Source: CAYLQD01 sp043819695
GTDB lineage: Bacteria > Planctomycetota > PUPC01
Length of the DNA: 9,761 nucleotides
Direction: 5' to 3'
Assembly: GCA_043819695.1 (NCBI GenBank)
Contig: JBDREM010000316.1
Location: 1 to 9,761, forward strand
The notes under the pieces are model-generated. The model saw only the letters and a program-made list of their open reading frames with translations. It did no database searches and was not told the origin of the DNA. Of this stretch, positions 5,966 through 9,761 are shown piece after piece. Positions within the stretch are counted from its first letter, which is position 1; each line of letters starts with the position of its first letter. The position numbers and the translations under genes are program-made.

Positions 5966-7720
5966 ATGAGCGACACTCCCGACGCGGAACCCGCGGACGA
6001 GCAGGCCGGCGCGCGGCCGCAAGGCGCCGTCGAGCGCCTCGAGGCCGCCGGCGCGACAATTGACCGGCTCGACGAAGCCACGCTGCGAGCCGTCGAGTCC
6101 GTGCATAAGGCGCTGCTCGGGTCGGGCAACGTGACGTACGGCGGCAGGGCGGTCGATGCGGAGAACTGGCCGCGGCTGCCCGTGATCCTCGACGTCGACA
6201 TCCCGACGCGCGTGTCGAAGGACGAGGAGTACTGGGCCGTCGTGCCGTGGTCGCCGGCGGTGATGTCGTCCGCAGAGGACTATCTTCAGGCCGTGCGGGC
6301 AACATTTCGCGATGTGAAGCCGAAGCGGTTCATCCTCGTCACGTCCGATCAGATGTCCGCGAAGGACGCGGGCCGGCTGGGCGAGAAGCTCGGCGTCACG
6401 CTCCTCGCCGTGCACGCCGAGACGCTCGCCGTCGCCGGCGTCGAGCAGGCGCTCGAGCGGATGGCGCGCGTCACGGGGGAGGGCGGTTTTGCGGCGCACG
6501 CCGAGCTCGACGTCCGCCGCGTCATCGCCGGCCACAACGCCGAGCTCGAGAAGGAGGACGAGTTTTACGACCTGCTGCACGCGGCGACGCCGAGGACGTG
6601 GGTCACGCCCGTTATCCTTTGCCTCAACTTGCTTGTCTTCATTGCGATGGTGGCGACCGGCGCAGACTACCTGAATCCCGCCGCCCACAATGTCTTCTCC
6701 TGGGGCGGCGCGTACGGGCCGAACGTCGTCAGCGGCGAATGGTGGCGGCTGCTGACCGCCAACTACGTCCACTTCGGGCTCCTGCATCTCGGCTTCAACA
6801 TGTGGTGCCTGTGGCAGGTGGGGCGTTTCACCGAACGGCTGCTCGGCCACTGGGCCTTCCTGCCGGCGTATGCGCTCAGCGGCATCGGCGGCGCGATCGC
6901 GAGCATCGCGCACAACCCGGTCGGCATCGGGGCCGGCGCGTCGGGCGCCGTCTTCGGCCTCTTCGGCTGCATCCTCGGCTTCATGCTCGTGCGGAGGAGG
7001 GCGATTCCGGTCCGCGTGTTCAAGCCGCACGTCGTCAGCATCCTCGCGTTCCTCGGCTACAACATCTACTTCGGGCTCACGGTCGAGCGGATCGACAACT
7101 TCGCGCACGGCGGCGGCCTCGCGGTCGGCTTCCTTTGCGGCATGCTCCTGAGCCGCAGGATCCCCCCGCCCGTCGGCGGCACGCCGCGGCGGCGCTATCT
7201 TTACGCGCTGGCCGTGGTCGCGTTGTTGATCGGCGGCGGCGCGTTCGCGGCCCGGCGCGTGCCCGAGAACGCGCCGCTGCTCGCCCCGGCGTTCGGCGGG
7301 CCGGAGCGAGTGTACAACAGCTACATGGCATCGGTCGTCTCGCCGATGGTGCGGTACCAGCAGATCGCCCTCGAGAGCAGCCGGCTGACGAAGGTCCTGT
7401 CCGGCCGCCGGGTCCTGCCGACCGACGCCCTCTCGTTCGCGGCCGCGCTCGCTCGAGCCGCGCGTCAGAACCTGCGCCTGGTGGAAGACATCTCGTCGAG
7501 GAACGCCGAGATCGCCGCCCTGCACAAAGAGCTTCTCGCCGCCGCGGCCGCGCAGGCCGGAGCGCTCGACGCCCTTGCGGGCGCGATCCGCAGCAACAGG
7601 GCGTCCGAGATGGCCGCGGCCATACAGCAGTTGAGGGCCGCCGACGAACATTTCCGCAAGTTCATCAGGGCGCAGCAGGCCTTCCTGCAGCGCCACCGGC
7701 TGGCGCCGCGCGGCAGGTGA
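5966..7720 (+). CDS. Rhomboid-family intramembrane serine protease with extra N- and C-terminal domains
   Basis: A 584-residue membrane protease that would cut transmembrane helices of client proteins within the bilayer. I start it at ATG 5966, preceded by AGGAG with 9-nt spacing, rather than at a TTG seven codons upstream that lacks an SD. The rhomboid core spans about 211-400: WWRLLTANYVHFGLLHLGFN with His269, His274 and Asn278 (oxyanion-type residues), the catalytic GASGAVFG with Ser326, and the catalytic His381 in FAHGGGLAVGF. A further helix lies at 411-429. Residues 1-205 are soluble. They contain an alpha/beta-looking block (LPVILDVDIP, then RFILVTSDQMSAKDAGRLGEKLGVTLL) that is not part of the rhomboid fold. 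After residue 430 comes an Ala/Arg-rich, probably helical tail (coiled coil about 475-575). The divergent promoter pair links its regulation loosely to the membrane-protein gene; substrates are unknown. Confidence 0.92.
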   Translation: MSDTPDAEPADEQAGARPQGAVERLEAAGATIDRLDEATLRAVESVHKALLGSGNVTYGGRAVDAENWPRLPVILDVDIPTRVSKDEEYWAVVPWSPAVMSSAEDYLQAVRATFRDVKPKRFILVTSDQMSAKDAGRLGEKLGVTLLAVHAETLAVAGVEQALERMARVTGEGGFAAHAELDVRRVIAGHNAELEKEDEFYDLLHAATPRTWVTPVILCLNLLVFIAMVATGADYLNPAAHNVFSWGGAYGPNVVSGEWWRLLTANYVHFGLLHLGFNMWCLWQVGRFTERLLGHWAFLPAYALSGIGGAIASIAHNPVGIGAGASGAVFGLFGCILGFMLVRRRAIPVRVFKPHVVSILAFLGYNIYFGLTVERIDNFAHGGGLAVGFLCGMLLSRRIPPPVGGTPRRRYLYALAVVALLIGGGAFAARRVPENAPLLAPAFGGPERVYNSYMASVVSPMVRYQQIALESSRLTKVLSGRRVLPTDALSFAAALARAARQNLRLVEDISSRNAEIAALHKELLAAAAAQAGALDALAGAIRSNRASEMAAAIQQLRAADEHFRKFIRAQQAFLQRHRLAPRGR

Positions 7721-7740
7721 CGGCCCGACATCCGTCTGCC

Positions 7741-8505
7741 TCAGTCGGTCTCCCAGAAATTGATCTGTCGTTTGCGCATCGAGCGAGCCGGCTCCGGCCG
7801 CAGCGGAACCACGGGCGGCGTGTAGGCGGGCTGCGGGAACGGCGGCTCGCCCGTCGTGCTTGCCCCCAGGTTCTCGATGAACGCACCGACGTTCTTGCGG
7901 GTCAGAGCCGGAACGCCCAGCGCATGCAGGTTCTTGTTCTCCTCCCGCGTGCAGGTGAACATCGGGATGTCGGTCTCGACGACGCGCTTGCAGGTTATGA
8001 ATGTCTTTGTGCCTTTCTCGGCGAAGGGAACGAACACGACGTCGGCGAGAAGGCAACTGAGCCAGTTGCGCTCCATGATGTTCTTCCGCAGCATCCGCTT
8101 GATGCAGATCCACCAGAACCCGGCCATCACCACCGGGTTCACGATCACAGCCGCGATGATGCCGACGTAGGGAATAAAGCCGGCGGCAAGGCAAATGACG
8201 GTATGAACCGCCGTCACGCCGACGAAGAACCAGAAGTTGTCCATGACCACGCGCCAGCCGCGGTCGATCGCCTCGCCGAACCGAACGACGTAGTCGCGGG
8301 CGCGAGTCTCCTCGTCCGTCGGTCCCGGGCGCGGGAAATCGGGCGGTTGCGAAGGTGCACCCTCCGTGTGCAGAGCCCCCGCGAACTCGGCGAAGGCCGA
8401 CAACGGCCGCCATTGTCCGGAGCCGTCCGCCTGGAACTGCGTATCGGTCGTGATCCGCCCCTCGTCGACCCACGCCCGAATCTGTTCCGCGTCCGCCGGC
8501 TGCGG
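7741..8505 (-). pseudogene. GYF_2-domain membrane protein gene lacking its 5' end
   Basis: The open frame runs from just inside an in-frame TGA (8508-8506) to a stop at 7741, about 254 codons. It begins without a credible start: ADAEQIRAWVDEGRI, then DTQFQADGSGQWRPLSAFAEF. This is the second half of a GYF_2-type domain (binding module with conserved W and P), so some 20-30 N-terminal residues are missing. After a Pro-rich linker come YVVRFGEAIDRGWRVVMDNFWF and two membrane helices (roughly FVGVTAVHTVICLAAGFIPYV and IIAAVIVNPVVMAGFWWICI). Next is a segment with scattered Cys (FITCKRVVE, MFTCTREE) and a Pro/Arg-rich tail ending in FWETD. A TTG at 8403 would give 220 residues but cuts through the domain. 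A transposase fragment abuts the break near 8500, so loss of the 5' end is best explained by insertion and deletion. Convergent with the rhomboid gene, 20 nt apart. Confidence 0.7.
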
Positions 8506-8696
8506 TCAAAGAGGCCCGATGGCCCTTCCTTCTTGTATCGGTCCCGCCATTTGCGAACCGTCTTCGTCGTCGTACCGAACGCTCGAGCCGTCGGCTTCAC
8601 GCCGATCTCGAGGGCCGACCGCACCATCCGCATGCGATAATCAAACATGTGGTTTTTCGAGCGAATCACGGTACAATACCTCACGGGGCACATCAT
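8497..8696 (-). pseudogene. Transposase N-terminal fragment (IS481/IS630-like HTH)
   Basis: From an ATG at 8696, preceded by a strong SD (GGAGG, 7-nt gap), the first 68 codons read like the N-terminus of an IS transposase. The key stretch is MVRSALEIGVKPTARAFGTT (residues 24-43), then KTVRKWRDRYKKEGPSGLFDRSRR. This helix-turn-helix with its Trp-Arg-x-Arg-Tyr helix and Gly-Leu-x-Asp-Arg-Ser-Arg end is typical of IS481- and IS630-type transposases. A family cannot be fixed without the DDE domain, which is absent. After about codon 68 the frame runs into the GYF-protein gene out of frame and ends at 8214 with no further similarity. Upstream, GGGGCACAT (8685-8693) and ATGTGCCCC (8741-8749) form an inverted repeat that may belong to the element end. 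The piece is a relic that cannot move itself. Confidence 0.65.
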
Positions 8697-8765
8697 TGGC
8701 TCGCCTCCTTTTCCTCACAGCGGTTTTGGAAGCGGCCAGCATGTGCCCCTTTTTTCAAAGGTCAA

Positions 8766-8782
8766 GTGCGAACCGTTCGCAC
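8766..8782. repeat. 17-nt palindrome next to the transposase fragment
   Basis: GTGCGAACCGTTCGCAC is a perfect inverted repeat with 8-nt arms and one central base. It lies just outside the T-rich stretch (8749-8756) that probably marks the upstream end of the IS relic. It could be an operator or part of an element end. Confidence 0.5.
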
Positions 8783-8972
8783 CGTCTTCACGTTCGGCGG
8801 TGCGGCGTCTTCAGCAACGTATCGTTCCATCTCCGCCGCCAGCGCCCAGCTCGACCGCTTCGCGGAACCGCGTCCGCCGCCCACGAGGCTCGAGCCCGGC
8901 TCGCCTGGCGTCGTCGTGCGACAAGCACCGATGTCCGCCCGGCCGGCGGCCCTGCTCCGAGCGCTAATCTGA

Positions 8973-9010
8973 CGACGCATATGCGTCGCCGGATTCCGCA
9001 CGGCACACAC
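8973..9010. repeat. 38-bp direct repeat, copy 1, with 16-bp palindrome
   Basis: Starts with the perfect palindrome CGACGCATATGCGTCG (8973-8988) and continues through GATTCCGCACGGCACACAC. It differs from copy 2 at a single base (G at 8991 where copy 2 has A). Confidence 0.9.
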
Positions 9011-9058
9011 GGAGGAAGCACAGCGGGCACTTCTGACCGATGACCTGCGTGAATATTT

Positions 9059-9096
9059 CGACGCATATGCGTCGCCAGATTCCGCACGGCACACAC
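9059..9096. repeat. 38-bp direct repeat, copy 2, with 16-bp palindrome
   Basis: Same orientation as copy 1, shifted by 86 bp, with the identical 16-bp palindrome at 9059-9074. The flanking sequence diverges at once on both sides, so the unit is sharply bounded. An 86-bp period is not a multiple of three, which argues against a protein repeat. Confidence 0.9.
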
Positions 9097-9216
9097 TTCC
9101 AGACAACGCCACAGAACCCAGCGAACAGGCTCGGCGGGGCGGCGGCACCAGTTCTTTCACGCACGCCTTCAACTCGCGCCAGCTTCGTTGCCCGAAGCAC
9201 GCCAGCTTCACGACCG

Positions 9217-9235
9217 GCCAGGGGTACCCCCTGGC
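9217..9235. repeat. Inverted repeat with 8-bp stem and 3-nt loop
   Basis: GCCAGGGG (9217-9224) and CCCCTGGC (9228-9235) are exact reverse complements around TAC. There is no T run behind it on the plus strand, so it is not an obvious terminator. It sits 8 nt before a larger inverted repeat. Confidence 0.6.
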
Positions 9236-9243
9236 AGCCGTGA

Positions 9244-9300
9244 GCGATGTGGCGGCCACTCCGGTCGCCCTCCGGGCTCCCTCCGTTGCCGCCACATCGC
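9244..9300. repeat. 13-bp perfect inverted repeat enclosing 11-nt tandem units
   Basis: GCGATGTGGCGGC (9244-9256) and GCCGCCACATCGC (9288-9300) are exact reverse complements with a 31-nt interior. The interior and the start of the right arm hold three units of about 11 nt that begin with CTCCG (9259, 9270, 9281). The design suggests a structured RNA or a protein-binding stem rather than coding sequence. Confidence 0.75.
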
Positions 9301-9321
9301 CAGCCTGCACACCCCCGCCTG

Positions 9322-9335
9322 CCCCCGTTAGGGGG
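9322..9335. repeat. Short GC hairpin
   Basis: CCCCC (9322-9326) and GGGGG (9331-9335) around GTTA form a compact tetraloop hairpin. It is the third stem in 120 bp and has no T tail. Confidence 0.45.
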
Positions 9336-9378
9336 GTACGATGTACCTGCGCTGTTCCGATTTCGCTGGCTTTGGACC

Positions 9379-9407
9379 TAGACGGTACGCCTGCGCCTTG
9401 TTACAAT
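9379..9407 (+). promoter_or_regulatory. Candidate promoter upstream of the IS21-type genes
   Basis: TAGACG (9379-9384, 4/6) and TACAAT (9402-9407, 5/6) with a 17-nt spacer. Transcription from about 9414 would run into the istA tail and istB. Confidence 0.4.
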
Positions 9408-9482
9408 ACCGGCGAATACGGGCGAGTGCCGCGCGATCATTGGCGTGGCTTCCGAACGCACCCACCAGAACGACGCCGTTAG

Positions 9483-9683
9483 CGACATACCAGTCGAGGT
9501 AGTTGTGACGGACACCGACTCCCCGAACCCGGCGCCCTCCACCTCACTCGCCGAGAAGACCTGCTTGACCTGGAATTGCCTGAACCGGATCTCGGCCTCT
9601 ATGATCCGGGCGAACCCCCCAACCCCAACCTCAACTCAGGAGGAAGCCATGAGCCAGAACAACAACAACCCGAAAACACCTGA
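9483..9683 (+). pseudogene. istA: C-terminal remnant of an IS21-type transposase (istA)
   Basis: In the frame that overlaps the istB start by 35 nt, the sequence reads REDLLDLELPEPDLGLYDPGEP and ends at TGA 9681-9683. A short acidic/Pro stretch followed by DLxxYD just ahead of istB is a usual ending of IS21-family IstA, and overlap of istA with istB is the normal arrangement. A TAG at 9480-9482 closes this frame upstream, and none of the three plus frames from about 9100 to 9480 carries a DDE catalytic domain. At most the last 60 or so codons survive. Where the homologous part begins, and whether a deletion or another insertion removed the rest, cannot be decided by eye. Assignment rests mainly on position relative to istB. 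Confidence 0.45.
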
Positions 9684-9761
9684 CCCGGACTCTCTGCGCG
9701 ACCAGCTCGCTTATCTCAAGCTTCAGTTCATCCTGGACCACTTCGAGGACATGGCCCAGGA
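9649..9761 (+). CDS. istB: IS21-family helper ATPase IstB, N-terminal part
   Basis: Runs off the right edge after 37 codons. The ATG has AGGAGG (9638-9643) 5 nt before it. The product begins with a low-complexity Asn/Pro stretch (SQNNNNPKTPDPD) and then SLRDQLAYLKLQFILDHFED. This matches the helical N-terminal segment of IstB-like AAA+ proteins, in which LxxLKLxxxxxxxEEL-type helices precede the Walker A motif. IstB assists the IstA transposase by ATP-dependent assembly on target DNA. The Walker motifs would lie outside the window, so whether the gene is intact cannot be told. With istA reduced to its tail, the element could move only if a complete copy elsewhere in the genome supplies transposase. 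Confidence 0.7.
   Translation, partial: MSQNNNNPKTPDPDSLRDQLAYLKLQFILDHFEDMAQ

Larger units (their letters stand above)
8761..9482. other. Gene-poor, repeat-rich region between two IS relics
   Basis: I see no convincing gene here. Several open frames exist on both strands (for example 8762-9310 minus), but they read the same direct repeat in different frames and cross inverted repeats, as expected for chance ORFs in GC-rich DNA. The region holds a 17-nt palindrome (8766-8782), two 38-bp repeats (8973-9010, 9059-9096), three hairpin-forming inverted repeats (9217-9235, 9244-9300, 9322-9335) and one candidate promoter (9379-9407). The segment 8790-8970 shows nothing recognisable apart from high G+C. 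Confidence 0.6.

Noticed and set aside
7720..7745. Terminator between the convergent rhomboid and GYF genes
   Set aside because: The 20-nt gap has only a loose CCGAC/GTCGG pairing with a long loop and no T tract.
5927..8509. Very long minus-strand open frame (860 codons) opposite the rhomboid gene
   Set aside because: It lies antisense to a gene with clear rhomboid motifs, its product is Arg/Gly/Asp-rich and low in hydrophobic structure, and long antisense frames are common in GC-rich DNA.
6247..8640. 797-codon plus frame over the rhomboid and GYF regions
   Set aside because: Overlaps the rhomboid gene in the wrong frame, is Arg/Ala-rich, and crosses two unrelated genes.
8973..9096. CRISPR array
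   Set aside because: Only two copies, a 48-bp gap between them, a strongly palindromic half, and no cas gene in the window.
8762..9310. 182-codon minus frame in the repeat region as a gene
   Set aside because: It reads the two copies of the 38-bp repeat in different frames and runs through the 13-bp inverted repeat. Only its last 30 residues (LAAEMERYVAEDAAPPNVK region) look faintly protein-like, which is too little for a call.
9382..9648. N-terminal extension of istB in the same open frame
   Set aside because: The frame is open back to a TAG at 9379, but ATG 9649 has a consensus SD and begins the recognisable IstB helix, and the upstream residues show no IstB similarity.

Overview
The window reads as a chromosomal segment from a GC-rich bacterium, about two thirds G+C by eye outside one island. 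No rRNA, tRNA or other lineage marker is present. A secreted CsgG/TolB-like protein with TPR repeats, a GYF_2-type membrane protein and sigma70-like promoters would fit a PVC-type bacterium (Planctomycetes, Verrucomicrobia, Lentisphaerae) or a related uncultured phylum. That placement is inference.

Left part (1-1634, + strand): a dUTPase (dut) runs in from the left edge. It is followed by a secreted CsgG/LpoB-like protein with C-terminal TPR repeats, which has its own candidate promoter and a strong Shine-Dalgarno (SD).

Restriction-modification island (about 1650-4095, - strand): base composition is visibly lower in G+C than on either side. One promoter (4067-4094) drives a DNA methyltransferase with an excisionase-type helix-turn-helix at its N-terminus, then, 3 nt later, a PD-(D/E)XK-type restriction endonuclease. 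The endonuclease gene is broken by a 4-bp tandem duplication at about 2344-2351. Removing one copy restores a 270-residue protein, so this looks like an intact methyltransferase with a freshly inactivated (or phase-switched) nuclease partner.

Centre (4103-5965): a radical SAM protein with a reduced SPASM-like C-terminus (- strand) starts about 10 nt from a perfect TATAAT, so its mRNA may be leaderless. Upstream on the same strand is a four-helix membrane protein of unknown function. A divergent intergenic region (5810-5965) carries two back-to-back promoters, each with 17-nt spacing, for the membrane protein and for a rhomboid protease.

Right part (5966-9761): a 584-residue rhomboid serine protease has a large N-terminal cytosolic domain and a helical C-terminal tail. 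Convergent to it is a GYF_2-domain membrane protein whose 5' end has been replaced by a truncated transposase. The last 1.3 kb is a mobile-element graveyard: the transposase fragment, two 38-bp direct repeats each containing a perfect 16-bp palindrome, several stem-loop-forming inverted repeats, and then the tail of an IS21-type istA and the start of istB, which runs off the right edge.
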